Below, piece after piece: positions 1 through 8,623 of a stretch of 64,000 nucleotides of DNA. Source of the stretch: [Clostridium] symbiosum (GTDB lineage: Bacteria; Bacillota; Clostridia; Lachnospirales; Lachnospiraceae). Every line of letters starts with the position of its first letter. Positions within the stretch are counted from its first letter, which is position 1. The position numbers and the translations under genes were made by a program. The notes beneath the pieces are model-generated. The model did not search any database. It saw nothing but the letters and a program-made list of their open reading frames with translations, and was not told the origin of the DNA. The DNA lies in contig CP143946.1 in NCBI GenBank assembly GCA_036419695.1, positions 2,598,001 to 2,662,000 on the forward strand, written 5' to 3'.

Positions 1-128
1 ATATGAAAATCACTAAGGAACTGAGCACATTTGATAAAAGGCTTAAGAGCCTGAAACCGGCCTCCGAGTACGAGGACGACGGAAGTGTGGAGTACGCCGT
101 CAACACGATGAAGAGCCTGTGCATGTAG
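1..128 (+). CDS. 3' end of an unidentified CDS (partial at window edge)
   Basis: The frame is open from the window edge to a TAG at 126-128. An ATG lies at position 3, but no ribosome site can be judged because upstream sequence is missing. The visible 41 residues are charged, with Lys/Glu/Asp clusters, no membrane segment, and end in Cys-Met. This is either the tail of a longer protein or a very small ORF. It lies 68 bp upstream of the pseudouridine synthase on the same strand, so the two may be cotranscribed. I do not recognise the family. Confidence 0.4.
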   Translation, partial: MKITKELSTFDKRLKSLKPASEYEDDGSVEYAVNTMKSLCM

Positions 129-196
129 GAAACTGCGGCGGTAAATACATAAGCGGACAGTAAAGTAAGAAGAGACGAAACGGAGAAATAAAGAGG

Positions 197-1171
197 ATGC
201 AGGTCGTAAAAATAACAAAAAACGAAGCCGGGCAGAGGCTCGATAAATTGCTTTACAAGTACCTGAATCTGGCGGGAAAAAGTTTTATCTACAAGATGCT
301 GAGAAAGAAAAACATCACCCTGAACGGAAAAAAATGCGATGGCTCCGAGAAGCTTTCCGAGGGCGACGAGGTGAAGCTCTTTCTTTCCGACGAAACGATC
401 GAAAAATTTTCCGAAGTAAAGATTCAAAAGGTGAAGAAGACAAAGCTCGACGTGGTATATGAGGACAATGATATTATCCTGATTAATAAACCGGCCGGAA
501 TGCTGTCCCAGAAAGCGAAGGACAGTGACGAATCCCTGGTGGAATATCTGATCGATTATCTTTTGGACAGCGGACAGCTTACCGGGGAAGAGATGCGCCA
601 GTTTCGTCCATCCGTCTGCAACCGGCTGGACCGAAATACCAGCGGCATTGTCATAGCGGGTAAGTCGCTTCCCGGCCTGCAAATCATGTCGAAGGCCATT
701 AAGGAGAGAACCATCGGGAAATACTATCTCTGTATCGTAAAGGGAAAAGTGGATGGGACGAAGGAAATCTCTGGTTTCCTGAAAAAAGACGAAAAGACCA
801 ACCAGGTAAAGGTTTTAAATCACGAAGAGAAGGACGCGCTGCCCATCAGGACGCTGTACCGTCCACTTTTAAGCGACGGTAAACATACACTTTTAGAGGT
901 AAAGCTGATCACGGGGCGCTCCCACCAGATCAGGGCGCATCTGGCCTCCATCGGCCATCCGATCGCCGGGGATTACAAATACGGAGATCCGAGGCTCAAT
1001 GCCGCCGTGAAGGAAAAATACGGTGTCAAATCCCAGATGCTCCATGCCTGGAGGCTCGTAATGCCGTCCCGGATGGAGGAGCCGCTGTCCGGTTTAAGCG
1101 GCCGGGAATTCACGGCAAAACCGCCCGCGGAGTTTGACGCGATGACGACGGAGATGGAGAAAAAGCAATAG
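197..1171 (+). CDS. RluC/RluD-family RNA pseudouridine synthase with S4 domain
   Basis: Predicted to isomerise uridine to pseudouridine in rRNA or tRNA, in the cytoplasm. The 324 residues open with an S4-type RNA-binding domain (about 10-65) followed by the catalytic domain. The signature NRLDRNTSG places the catalytic aspartate at D145. The later block GRSHQIRAHLASIGHPIAGD (about 240-260) is typical of this family. Length matches the family. A GGAG at 182-185 serves the ATG. recU starts 16 bp downstream, which suggests cotranscription. The exact RNA target (RluC-, RluD- or YlyB-like) cannot be assigned from sequence alone. Confidence 0.93.
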   Translation: MQVVKITKNEAGQRLDKLLYKYLNLAGKSFIYKMLRKKNITLNGKKCDGSEKLSEGDEVKLFLSDETIEKFSEVKIQKVKKTKLDVVYEDNDIILINKPAGMLSQKAKDSDESLVEYLIDYLLDSGQLTGEEMRQFRPSVCNRLDRNTSGIVIAGKSLPGLQIMSKAIKERTIGKYYLCIVKGKVDGTKEISGFLKKDEKTNQVKVLNHEEKDALPIRTLYRPLLSDGKHTLLEVKLITGRSHQIRAHLASIGHPIAGDYKYGDPRLNAAVKEKYGVKSQMLHAWRLVMPSRMEEPLSGLSGREFTAKPPAEFDAMTTEMEKKQ

Positions 1172-1187
1172 CAGGAGAATATCACGA

Positions 1188-1727
1188 ATGGGAACCTGGA
1201 ATACAAGAGGCCTCCGCGGATCGACGCTGGAGGAGCTCATCAATCATACAAACGACAGTTATCGGGAAAAGAGGCTGGCGCTGATCCAGAAGATACCGAC
1301 CCCGATCACGCCGGTCAGCATCGACAAGGAAAGCCGCCATATCACAATGGCCTATTTTGACCAGAAGAGCACAGTAGATTATATCGGCGCGGTCCAGGGG
1401 GTGCCGGTCTGTTTTGACGCCAAAGAATGCGCGGTGTCGACATTTCCCCTTCAGAACGTCCACGCCCATCAGGTTGCCTTCATGGAAGAATTCGAAGAAC
1501 AGGGCGGCGTCGCCTTCATCATCCTTTATTTTACCGCAAAAGATGAGATGTACTATGTCCCCTTCCGGGAACTGAACCGGTTCTGGATGAGGATGCAGGA
1601 GGGGGGAAGAAAGAGCTTTACATATGACGAGCTGGATAAATCCTGGAAAATCAGGAGTTACCGCGATATCTACGTGAATTATCTGGAACCGATCCAGAGA
1701 GATTTGGAGATGAGAGATGAGGAATGA
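1188..1727 (+). CDS. recU: Holliday junction resolvase RecU
   Basis: RecU cleaves four-way Holliday junctions during recombinational repair and chromosome segregation in Firmicutes. The 179-residue protein has the expected elements in order: the N-terminal NTRG...TLEELINHTN block, the acidic nuclease core with STVDYIGAVQG and FDAKE, then the FPLQNVHAHQ segment and a QGGVAFIILYF strand. The D of TVDY and the E and K of DAKE are the usual metal-binding and catalytic residues. It lacks the short extra N-terminal tail of the Bacillus protein. A hairpin (1728-1752, 8-bp stem) begins at the base after the stop. Confidence 0.92.
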   Translation: MGTWNTRGLRGSTLEELINHTNDSYREKRLALIQKIPTPITPVSIDKESRHITMAYFDQKSTVDYIGAVQGVPVCFDAKECAVSTFPLQNVHAHQVAFMEEFEEQGGVAFIILYFTAKDEMYYVPFRELNRFWMRMQEGGRKSFTYDELDKSWKIRSYRDIYVNYLEPIQRDLEMRDEE

Positions 1728-1752
1728 GAACCCCGCCGTTAGGTCGGGGTTC
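1728..1752 (+). other. GC-rich hairpin just after recU
   Basis: Stem GAACCCCG pairs with CGGGGTTC around a 9-nt loop. No T-run follows, so it is not a standard intrinsic terminator. It may still end or stabilise the recU message, or belong to the structured repeat that follows. Confidence 0.55.
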
Positions 1753-1775
1753 GGGATGGTGAGAGGGTGTATATT

Positions 1776-1980
1776 GAGTCTTCAGTCCCGGTTTATAGGT
1801 TGTCGCGGGTGGGGAATCAGGGCAGAAAAAGTTCCTGCGGGAAACGCTTGCGCTCTTTGGAGTACATAGTGGTACTAACCTCGGAAAGACCTCGGTAAGT
1901 ACCAATGAACTCCCAGGTTCCCTCCGGAATCTTTTTCTCCCTTCTTCCCCACAGGAAGGTTATGGCCCGGGACTGAAGAC
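1776..1980 (+). repeat. Structured 205-bp repeat, unit A
   Basis: The unit opens with GAGTCTTCAGTCCCGG and closes with CCCGGGACTGAAGAC, so its ends pair with each other. Inside is a second arm pair (AAAAAGTTCC... and ...GGAATCTTTTT) and a central hairpin near 1858-1912 built on TGGTACT/AGTACCA and GGAGT/ACTCC. The layout is that of a closed, branched RNA, not of a protein gene. A second copy lies in opposite orientation at 2103-2307. The flanking 20-25 bp on the outer sides are also similar. Confidence 0.8.
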
Positions 1981-2102
1981 GCGAAGGTTTTCGCCACCCG
2001 AACCACGGCCTGCGGCCACTGATTTGTTCTTATACCTTCCCCGCGCTTGACAAAAGAGACAATCATCCCCTGAAGCCGGCGGACGGGGCAATCACCTACG
2101 CT

Positions 2103-2307
2103 GAGTCTTCAGTCCCGTCGACAACCTGCCCGGGGGAAGGAGGAGAAAAACTTTCCGGAGGGTGACCTTGAAGCCCGCCGGTGCTTAGCGAGGTCCCTCA
2201 CGAGCTTAGCATCCGCTGTGCGCTTCACAAGCGGGAGCGTGTCCCCGCAGGAATTTTTTTCTCCGTATTCCCCCTCACCACAACCTATAAACCGGGACTG
2301 AAGACTC
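2103..2307 (-). repeat. Structured 205-bp repeat, unit B (inverted copy of unit A)
   Basis: Read on the minus strand, this copy is also 205 bp. Its first 28 bases (2307 back to 2280) are identical to the first 28 of unit A (1776-1803). The arms are conserved, while the central hairpin differs at paired positions: the GTACT/AGTAC stem of A corresponds to TGCT/AGCA in B, around a shared CTCG...GACCTCG core. Such paired changes suggest a conserved RNA fold. Between the units, 1981-2102 holds further small hairpins but no gene. Confidence 0.8.
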
Positions 2308-2529
2308 ATAAACACCCTCCCACCACCCCGTCCGCCGTCTTACAGAGGCGTCCTCGCATCTCAATTAAATCTCTAATATCCCTTTTTTCCTGAAGAAATA
2401 TGTAGTATAATATCTGATGTGTGTGGACATGAGCTGCCGTTCGCGGACCGAGTTTCCGGCGGGAAAGCAAATTGCAGCGATAACCGTAATATATGGAATT
2501 TCTTTCAATAAAAACTATGAGGTGAAGGT

Positions 2530-3762
2530 ATGAGCAAAGCAGCAGATCGTTTATTAAAGTACGTCTCCTTTGACACTCAGTCAAAAGACGAGATGGAGCA
2601 GGTTCCGAGCACGGAGAAACAGCTCGTGCTGGCAAAAGAGCTGGTGAAGGAACTGGAAGAGATGGGGGCATCGAATGTCCGTTTGAGTGAGAATGGCTAT
2701 GTCTATGCGACAATCGGGGCAACTACGGATAAGAAAGTGCCTTCTCTGGGGTTTGTCGCCCATATGGATACTTCTCCGGCCCTGTCCGGCAAGGATGTGA
2801 AGGCCAGAATCGTGGAGAATTACAGCGGCGGGGATATTGTTCTGAATGAGGAAAAGGATATTGTCATGAGGGTGAAGGATTTCCCATTCCTGGCGGACTG
2901 TGAAGGGAAAGACCTGATTGTGACCGACGGGACAACACTGCTTGGCGGTGACGACAAGGCGGGCGTAGCCGAGATTATGACAATGGCCGCATGGCTTTTA
3001 GAGCATCCCGAAGTGCCGCATGGCACAATCCAGATTGGCTTTACTCCGGATGAGGAAGTTGGCCGAGGCGCTGATTTCTTTGATGTGGAAGGTTTTAAGG
3101 CGGATGTGGCTTACACGGTAGACGGAGGTCCTTTAGGGGAGCTGGAGTACGAAAACTTCAACGCGGCATCCGGCAGAGTCTATGTGCGCGGTGTTGGAAT
3201 CCATCCGGGCGGAGCCAAGAACATGATGAAGAGCGCCGTTTTAATCGGAATGGAATTCCAGAGCCTGCTTCCCGTTTTTGAGAATCCGATGTACACGGAG
3301 GGTTATGAGGGCTTTTTCCATCTCGACCAGTTTGCCGGAGACGTGGAGAATGCCAAGATGGATTATCTGATCCGCGATCACGATATGCAGAAGTTTGAGC
3401 AGAAAAAGAAATTATTTGCCGCAGCCGCAGACTACCTGAATAAAAAGTACGGCGAGGGGACCGTTGAGGTCAAGATAAAGGACTCCTACTATAACATGAA
3501 GGAAAAGATCGAACCTTACAAATACCTGATCGACATTGCCAAAGAAGCGATGGAAGAGAACGGCATCACTCCAGAGATCTCTGCGATCCGGGGAGGCACA
3601 GACGGAGCCAGGCTGTCCTATATGGGGCTTCCATGCCCGAACCTCTGCACGGGCGGCTATAATTTCCATGGAAGATATGAATTTATTCCGGTCCAGTCCA
3701 TGGATAAAGTAGTGGATCTGCTGCTGACGATTGTAAATAAATTCGAGGCGCTTGGAAAATAG
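2530..3762 (+). CDS. pepT: Peptidase T (tripeptide aminopeptidase, M20 family)
   Basis: Removes the N-terminal residue from tripeptides in the cytoplasm, using two zinc ions. The 410-residue length matches PepT. Metal-binding motifs are in order: VAHMDTSP (H78, D80), LLGGDDKAG (D141), TPDEEVGRG (catalytic glutamate near 175) and a C-terminal LCTGGYNFHGRYEF block carrying the last histidine ligand. The dimerisation domain sits between, with HPGGAKNMMKSAV. The start ATG follows GAGGTGAAGGT. It appears to be a single-gene unit ended by the hairpin at 3830-3864. Confidence 0.96.
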   Translation: MSKAADRLLKYVSFDTQSKDEMEQVPSTEKQLVLAKELVKELEEMGASNVRLSENGYVYATIGATTDKKVPSLGFVAHMDTSPALSGKDVKARIVENYSGGDIVLNEEKDIVMRVKDFPFLADCEGKDLIVTDGTTLLGGDDKAGVAEIMTMAAWLLEHPEVPHGTIQIGFTPDEEVGRGADFFDVEGFKADVAYTVDGGPLGELEYENFNAASGRVYVRGVGIHPGGAKNMMKSAVLIGMEFQSLLPVFENPMYTEGYEGFFHLDQFAGDVENAKMDYLIRDHDMQKFEQKKKLFAAAADYLNKKYGEGTVEVKIKDSYYNMKEKIEPYKYLIDIAKEAMEENGITPEISAIRGGTDGARLSYMGLPCPNLCTGGYNFHGRYEFIPVQSMDKVVDLLLTIVNKFEALGK

Positions 3763-3829
3763 GAAACGTTTTAATTTCCGGATACCGGATGACAGCGCCT
3801 GATAGCTAAATACAGACTGAAAGACAGAA

Positions 3830-3864
3830 AAAACTCTGCACCGAATCGGGCTGCAGAGTTTTTT
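3830..3864 (+). terminator. Intrinsic terminator after pepT
   Basis: ACTCTGCA pairs with TGCAGAGT, followed by a T-run. Confidence 0.85.
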
Positions 3865-3995
3865 ATATGGAGAAAACCGAAAAACGTTCCAGATGGAATA
3901 GAAGACCTACGGGTAAAAAACTTGCCAGTGCCATCCCCAAAAGATATAATGGAATAAAATGACAGACAAGTGCGATGAAGAAACGGGAGGAAATC

Positions 3996-5282
3996 ATGAC
4001 GCTGAATGAAATATTTGAAATCTGCAATACCCTGATTACCACACCCTTATCTTTTTTTCAGGTTTATATGCTGACGAAAGACTGGCGTTATTCCCGTAAG
4101 AAAACCATAAGTATCGGCGCGGCCTCAATTTCAGCTCTGCTGGCGCTGGATTTTCTGGTTTGCAGCCGCATGGGGGTCAATAGAGCAAGGGATATTGTGT
4201 CCGTGCTTAATTTTGCCACCCTGTTGTTTCTTTACCTGTTTCTTCCCAGGTATCAGGGAGGAAAATCTATCTTTATCTGCTTCAGTGTATCTTTGTCTAT
4301 GTTCATCGGAAACGCCATAGCGGAAATCTTCGGCACTACGGTCATAGCATACAGGCTGCTGATTAAATCTGCCGTTTATCTTTTCATGCTGATCATTACC
4401 TATCATTATTTCCGCCGTCCCTTTTTTACGGTCATGGATGGGATCGAAACGGGATGGCACAGGCTGTCTGCCATCCCTGTCATGTTCTGTATTTTATTGG
4501 GGAGCGTATTGTGGTCAGGAAATATGTACCATGACCGGGAAGTGAAGATGATTGGGCTGGTGCTCTGTTTTGCAGCCGGGATCATCTATGTGGTGCTGTA
4601 TTTTACTTTTTGCAGTATACAGGAGCAGTACAGAATGAAGTCCGGTTATGATCTTTTGCAGGCGCAGATGTTTTCTCTCCAGAAACAGCTTGAAATTGCC
4701 AGGGAATCAGGAAAGGAACTGGACATTCTCCGCCACGATATGCGCCACTATATCATGCTTTTATCGGCCTGCGTGGAGCAGGGGGATTTGAAGGAGGCGG
4801 GAGAACTGATGAATTCACTGGAACTGTCCTTAGAATCGGTCAATAAAAAGAACAGGACCTATACGGGCAATATCCTGATCGACTCCATTCTGTCGGAGTA
4901 TGAGGGCCGTGCCGAAAGCAGCGGTATCCTCTATGATGTTCTCCTGACCCTTCCTGAAACGCTTCAGAATGATCCGATTGAATTTGCCGTTGTCATCTCC
5001 AATGCGCTTGAAAATGCCTGCATCGCCTGCCGCAAGATTCCCGAGGGAGAGGAACGCATGATTAAGGTCAGGGGCAGAATGGAGGGGAGGCAGTTTTTTC
5101 TGGAAATCGCCAATACATTTACAGGTACGGTAAGAATCGATGAAGAAAAAGGGCGGCCGGTCACGGAACAGGCGGGGCATGGGCTGGGGACACAGAGCAT
5201 TGCGGCTTTTGCAGAGAAAAACCGTGCATATCTGAGATACAAGGCCACGGACGGCTGGTTCTGCCTGCGTCTTATTCTCTGA
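3996..5282 (+). CDS. AgrC-like sensor histidine kinase (GHKL family)
   Basis: Membrane sensor kinase of the quorum-sensing/NatK type. The first ~205 residues form about six hydrophobic membrane segments. A coiled-coil leads to the H-box LRHDMRHY (phospho-acceptor H247), followed by an N-box (SNALENAC, about 336-343) and a GHGLGT G-box near 402. I chose the ATG at 3996 because GGGAGG lies 5 bases before it; the upstream ATG at 3975 has no ribosome site. No response regulator is adjacent, so its LytTR-type partner must lie elsewhere. It sits 96 bp upstream of the sheath gene on the same strand; a regulatory link is only inference. Confidence 0.88.
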   Translation: MTLNEIFEICNTLITTPLSFFQVYMLTKDWRYSRKKTISIGAASISALLALDFLVCSRMGVNRARDIVSVLNFATLLFLYLFLPRYQGGKSIFICFSVSLSMFIGNAIAEIFGTTVIAYRLLIKSAVYLFMLIITYHYFRRPFFTVMDGIETGWHRLSAIPVMFCILLGSVLWSGNMYHDREVKMIGLVLCFAAGIIYVVLYFTFCSIQEQYRMKSGYDLLQAQMFSLQKQLEIARESGKELDILRHDMRHYIMLLSACVEQGDLKEAGELMNSLELSLESVNKKNRTYTGNILIDSILSEYEGRAESSGILYDVLLTLPETLQNDPIEFAVVISNALENACIACRKIPEGEERMIKVRGRMEGRQFFLEIANTFTGTVRIDEEKGRPVTEQAGHGLGTQSIAAFAEKNRAYLRYKATDGWFCLRLIL

Positions 5283-5378
5283 ATCTATCATCATTATCAG
5301 GAATTCATTCATAGGGGGATATTTCTTTTCAGGGAAAAAGGACAGCTGCCGGTAAAAAGAAGATGAAAGGAGAAAAAT

Positions 5379-7130
5379 ATGGCAGAGTATTTATCACCAG
5401 GCGTTTATGTGGAGGAGTTTGATTCCGATGCAAGACTGACAGAGGGTGTTGGAACCAGCACGGCCGGTTTTATCGGTGTGGCCGAGAGAGGGCCGGTTGA
5501 AGGCTCTCCCAGGATGATTACAAATTTTGCGGAATTTATTAGGAATTATGGAGGTTATCTTCCGGCATCTGTGTTTGGCAATTACCGGTTTCTCGCTTAT
5601 GCTGTGGAGTATTTCTTTCGCAACGGAGGGTCGCGTTGTTTTGTGATGAGGGTGGCGCCGCAGGATGCGGTCTGCGCCGAAGGAGCCGCACCGGCAGGGG
5701 AGCCCCCGGTCCTATCGCTGAAAGCCAAAGAACCGGGTCTCTGGGGGAACGGCATAAGGGTGTCCATAGTTCCGTCCAGTAAGGCGAAAACCCAGATTTT
5801 AGAGGTGATTGAGACGGCGTCCGGTAAGTGCTATACTGTCAAGAACGGATCCGGATTTATGAAAGGAGACGTCGTTGCATTTTGCGACGGTACGGAGACG
5901 GTAATAAACCGGGTAGTTAAGAGCCGTGATAATATTCTGATCTTTGAGAAAGAGTTTGAAGAGGACGTGGTGGATAAGAGTCTTTTACCCGGGAAGACTA
6001 TATCCACTTGTGAATTTTCCATGGAAGTCCGTTATAAAGACCAGGTGGAGAACTATGACAATCTCTCATTCAACAGGGAGGCGCCGGGCTTTGTGGAGAC
6101 GGCTAAATCCAATCTCGTATCCGTCATGTATATGGGGGAGACGGAAGAGAAGATAAAAACCCCATTTGAACGTCTGCTGAAGGGGCAGGAGGCGGCAGTG
6201 TCCATCAGTCTTTCCGGAGGGAGCAATGGAAATGTGTTGGAAATGAAGGCAGATGATTTTATCGGCGAGGATAAGGGCGTCGGGAAGAGAACCGGAATAC
6301 AGGCCTTTCTGGATAATGATACCGTATCCATCATGGCGGTCCCGGGAATCACCGATCCCAAGGTGCAGCTTTCCCTTGTGGCACATTGTGAGAATTTGGC
6401 CAGCCGTTTTGCTGTCCTTGATATTCCTCAGGATGCCAGAAAAGTACAGGATATCAAAAACCACAGGGGTATCTTTGATTCGTCTTACGCGGCCCTTTAC
6501 CATCCGTGGCTGACTGTTTATGATTCGCTGGACAAGAAAAATATCCAGATACCGCCCTCCGGTTCTGTGGCTGGAATATATGCAAGAAGCGATAATGAGA
6601 GAGGCGTCCATAAAGCGCCGGCCAATGAGTTGGTCAGTGGCTGCGTGGGTCTGGACATACAGTTTACAAAGGGGGAGCAGGACATTCTGAATCCGGAAGG
6701 CGTTAATTTAATCAGGTCGTTCCCGGGACAGGGAATCTGCGTCTGGGGAGCCAGGACGGCCGGCAGCGACACGGCATGGAAGTATATCAATGTAAGGCGC
6801 CTTTTTATTTTTATTGAGGAATCCATAAAAGCCAGTACTAACTGGGCAGTATTTGAGCCGAATGATGAAATACTCTGGAACAGGGTCCAGAGAACCATTG
6901 AGGCCTTTCTCACCAGCCTCTGGAGAGACGGAGCCCTTGCTGGAACTACAACTGATGAGGCGTTTTGTGTCAACATAGGAAAAAGCACAATGACTCAGGA
7001 TGATATTGACAATGGAAGGTTAATCTGTGTGATTGGAGTTGCTCCTGTCAAACCTGCTGAATTTATAATTTTCAGAATTACCCAAAAAACGGGTGATTCC
7101 AGGCAGCAAGAGGAGGCAATGGAGCGTTGA
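5379..7130 (+). CDS. Contractile tail sheath protein (phage / extracellular injection system type)
   Basis: 583 residues. The N-terminus (MAEYLSPGVYVEEFDSDAR) and the following GTSTAGFIGVAERGPV are hallmarks of contractile sheath proteins of R-type pyocins, Myoviridae and extracellular contractile injection systems. The C-terminal half carries the conserved core (WKYINVRRLFIFIEESIKAS; NGRLICVIGVAPVKPAEFII), whose last strand joins neighbouring subunits. The middle (about 100-270) is a variable insertion. The start has AAAGGAG upstream. Next is a tube gene 53 bp downstream, but no baseplate, spike, ATPase or chaperone gene is near, so this is an isolated sheath-tube pair and not a whole particle locus. 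Confidence 0.93.
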   Translation: MAEYLSPGVYVEEFDSDARLTEGVGTSTAGFIGVAERGPVEGSPRMITNFAEFIRNYGGYLPASVFGNYRFLAYAVEYFFRNGGSRCFVMRVAPQDAVCAEGAAPAGEPPVLSLKAKEPGLWGNGIRVSIVPSSKAKTQILEVIETASGKCYTVKNGSGFMKGDVVAFCDGTETVINRVVKSRDNILIFEKEFEEDVVDKSLLPGKTISTCEFSMEVRYKDQVENYDNLSFNREAPGFVETAKSNLVSVMYMGETEEKIKTPFERLLKGQEAAVSISLSGGSNGNVLEMKADDFIGEDKGVGKRTGIQAFLDNDTVSIMAVPGITDPKVQLSLVAHCENLASRFAVLDIPQDARKVQDIKNHRGIFDSSYAALYHPWLTVYDSLDKKNIQIPPSGSVAGIYARSDNERGVHKAPANELVSGCVGLDIQFTKGEQDILNPEGVNLIRSFPGQGICVWGARTAGSDTAWKYINVRRLFIFIEESIKASTNWAVFEPNDEILWNRVQRTIEAFLTSLWRDGALAGTTTDEAFCVNIGKSTMTQDDIDNGRLICVIGVAPVKPAEFIIFRITQKTGDSRQQEEAMER

Positions 7131-7183
7131 AAGTGCAATAGTATTTGAAACACAGAAAAAAGAAATGAGGAAGGGGCATTATT

Positions 7184-7612
7184 ATGACAGTATATCCAAG
7201 GGCGAAATTCCGTTTTAGGCTGGAAATCGATGGACTGGAGGCGGGAAAATTCAGTGAGGTTTCCGGTTTCGACGCGGCGGTGGAACCGATTGAGTACAGG
7301 GAAGGAGATATGGCGGCAGGGACGCCGATGAAGGTGGCGGGACTGCGTAAATATGGCACCATCACCCTGAAGAATGGGGTGATCGAAGGAAAGGACGTTT
7401 ACGGCTGGATGGAGAAGGGGACAGCCGGTGAGGTGGAGAGAAAGACCGTGACTGTAAGCCTGCTCGATGAGATGCAGAATGTGGCTGCGGTGTGGAAGAT
7501 TACCAACGCATGGCCTGCCAAATATTCGGTGCCTGATTTCAATGCAGACTCCTGTGAAATTGCTGTTGAGAGCTTGGAGCTGGCCCACGAGGGTCTGGTA
7601 AGGGAGTCATAG
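7184..7612 (+). CDS. Contractile tail tube protein (gp19-like)
   Basis: 142 residues matching the inner-tube family of T4 gp19-type tails. The start (YPRAKFRFRLEIDG) followed by FSEVSGFDAAVEPIEYREG is the usual tube opening, and the ITLKNGVIEGKDVYGWMEK block is the central beta-hairpin region. Tube subunits stack as hexamers inside the sheath encoded just upstream. A terminator follows at 7628-7665, so the transcript seems to hold only sheath and tube. Whether the pair serves a particle encoded elsewhere or is a relic cannot be told here; both frames are intact. Confidence 0.92.
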   Translation: MTVYPRAKFRFRLEIDGLEAGKFSEVSGFDAAVEPIEYREGDMAAGTPMKVAGLRKYGTITLKNGVIEGKDVYGWMEKGTAGEVERKTVTVSLLDEMQNVAAVWKITNAWPAKYSVPDFNADSCEIAVESLELAHEGLVRES

Positions 7613-7627
7613 ATGATACATCGTTTG

Positions 7628-7665
7628 AAAAGTGCTGCTGCGACCTTTGTGCCGGCAGCACTTTT
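7628..7665 (+). terminator. Terminator after the tube gene
   Basis: AAAAGTGCTGC pairs with GCAGCACTTTT. The A-rich left side makes it potentially bidirectional. Confidence 0.8.
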
Positions 7666-7668
7666 CGT

Positions 7669-7717
7669 AATTCTAATTCTAATTCTAATATTGAATCCAA
7701 CATCAAATCCAACATCA
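7669..7717 (+). repeat. Short tandem repeats
   Basis: AATTCT occurs three times in a row (7669-7686). The 12-mer AATCCAACATCA then occurs twice in a row (7694-7717). Degenerate echoes of both continue to about 7760. The tract lies between the tube terminator and the bio promoter, and no gene is visible in it. Confidence 0.8.
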
Positions 7718-7878
7718 AATCGAAAGCCAATTCTAACTCCAATACTGAAACCAATATAAAATCTCAGAAGAAACTCTCAGACGGTGAACAAAAGGCGTTC
7801 CCTGGCAGTATTTTCATTTCTCAATTATAATCCTGCTTTATGATTAAAAACTATTTGTTAACCATAAAAAATAAAATG

Positions 7879-7958
7879 TTGACAATTTGGCCTGCAATTG
7901 GTAAGATTTATCTAAATGTGAACCTATATTGAAAATAAGTTTACATTTGGATAAATCT
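7879..7958 (+). promoter_or_regulatory. bioY promoter with BirA-type biotin operator
   Basis: A near-consensus promoter is present: TTGACA (7879-7884), 17-bp spacer, TAAGAT (7902-7907). Just downstream is ATGTGAAC (7916-7923), 15 bases, then GTTTACAT (7939-7946). This matches the known BirA operator shape of two half-sites 14-16 bp apart. The dyad extends outward to AGATTTATC and GATAAATCT (7904-7958). Biotinyl-AMP-loaded BirA would cover the transcription start and shut off bioYDA when biotin is plentiful. Confidence 0.85.
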
Positions 7959-7986
7959 AATCAAACAGGAACTAAAGGAGGAGAAC

Positions 7987-8562
7987 ATGTTACAAAAAGC
8001 AGAGAAAACCCTGAGGTACTCACCAGTACTGAATCTTACCTATACGGCGATGTTTACAACGCTGATCGCGGTAGGGGCGTTTATTAAAATTCCGGTGCCC
8101 GTGGTGCCTTTTACGCTGCAGTTTCTATTTACCATGCTTGCGGGGCTTTTGCTGGGAGCCAAAAACGGGGCGGTCAGTGTGGCTCTGTATATGGCGCTTG
8201 GTCTTGCGGGGCTGCCTATCTTCGCGGAGGGCGGAGGAATCTGGTATCTTTTAAAGCCGAGCTTTGGCTATCTGATCGGCTTCTGTCTGGCCAGTTATGC
8301 GACGGGAAAGATGGCTGAACGCGGGAATCCGCTGACAATGAAAAAACTCCTGGCAGCAAACTTTACGGGGCTTTTCATCGTCTATGGGGTGGGGATGGTT
8401 TATTACTATATTATCTGTAATTTTGTGATAAACACGCCGATAGGAGTATGGCCGCTGTTTCTTTACTGTTTTATATTAGCAGTCCCGGGAGATATCTGTT
8501 TATGTATTTTGGCAGCTTATCTGGTAAAGCGGATTCAGCCGGTTATGAAACGAATGAGATAA
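7987..8562 (+). CDS. bioY: BioY biotin transporter substrate-binding membrane protein
   Basis: S-component of an ECF-type biotin uptake system in the cell membrane. At 191 residues with about six membrane helices it is typical in length. The family block IPVPVVPFTLQFLFTMLAGL (about 35-54) and the ALYMALGLAGLPIFAEGGG segment are recognisable. It needs the shared EcfAA'T energising module, which is not in this window. It is the first gene after the BirA-regulated promoter, with AAAGGAGG 5 bases before the ATG, and is followed on the same strand by two biotin synthesis genes. Confidence 0.95.
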   Translation: MLQKAEKTLRYSPVLNLTYTAMFTTLIAVGAFIKIPVPVVPFTLQFLFTMLAGLLLGAKNGAVSVALYMALGLAGLPIFAEGGGIWYLLKPSFGYLIGFCLASYATGKMAERGNPLTMKKLLAANFTGLFIVYGVGMVYYYIICNFVINTPIGVWPLFLYCFILAVPGDICLCILAAYLVKRIQPVMKRMR

Positions 8563-8623
8563 GGCTAAAAGAAGGCAGATTCCACCAAAGCGATGAAAGA
8601 ATTACAGGATGAGGTGACTAAAT

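Noticed and set aside
1651..2393. Overlapping protein-like frames in the 1.7-2.4 kb gap, on both strands, sharing a TTYKPGLKT string
   Set aside because: The shared string arises because the frames read the two arms of the inverted repeat. No ribosome sites or codon bias; best explained as structured repeats.
5379..7612. Prophage
   Set aside because: Only sheath and tube are present; no integrase, capsid, terminase, portal, lysis or repressor genes are nearby. The XerS-like gene at 47 kb is too far away and of the housekeeping type.
7669..7760. CRISPR-like array
   Set aside because: Repeat units of 6 and 12 bp without spacers; simple tandem repeats, not CRISPR.
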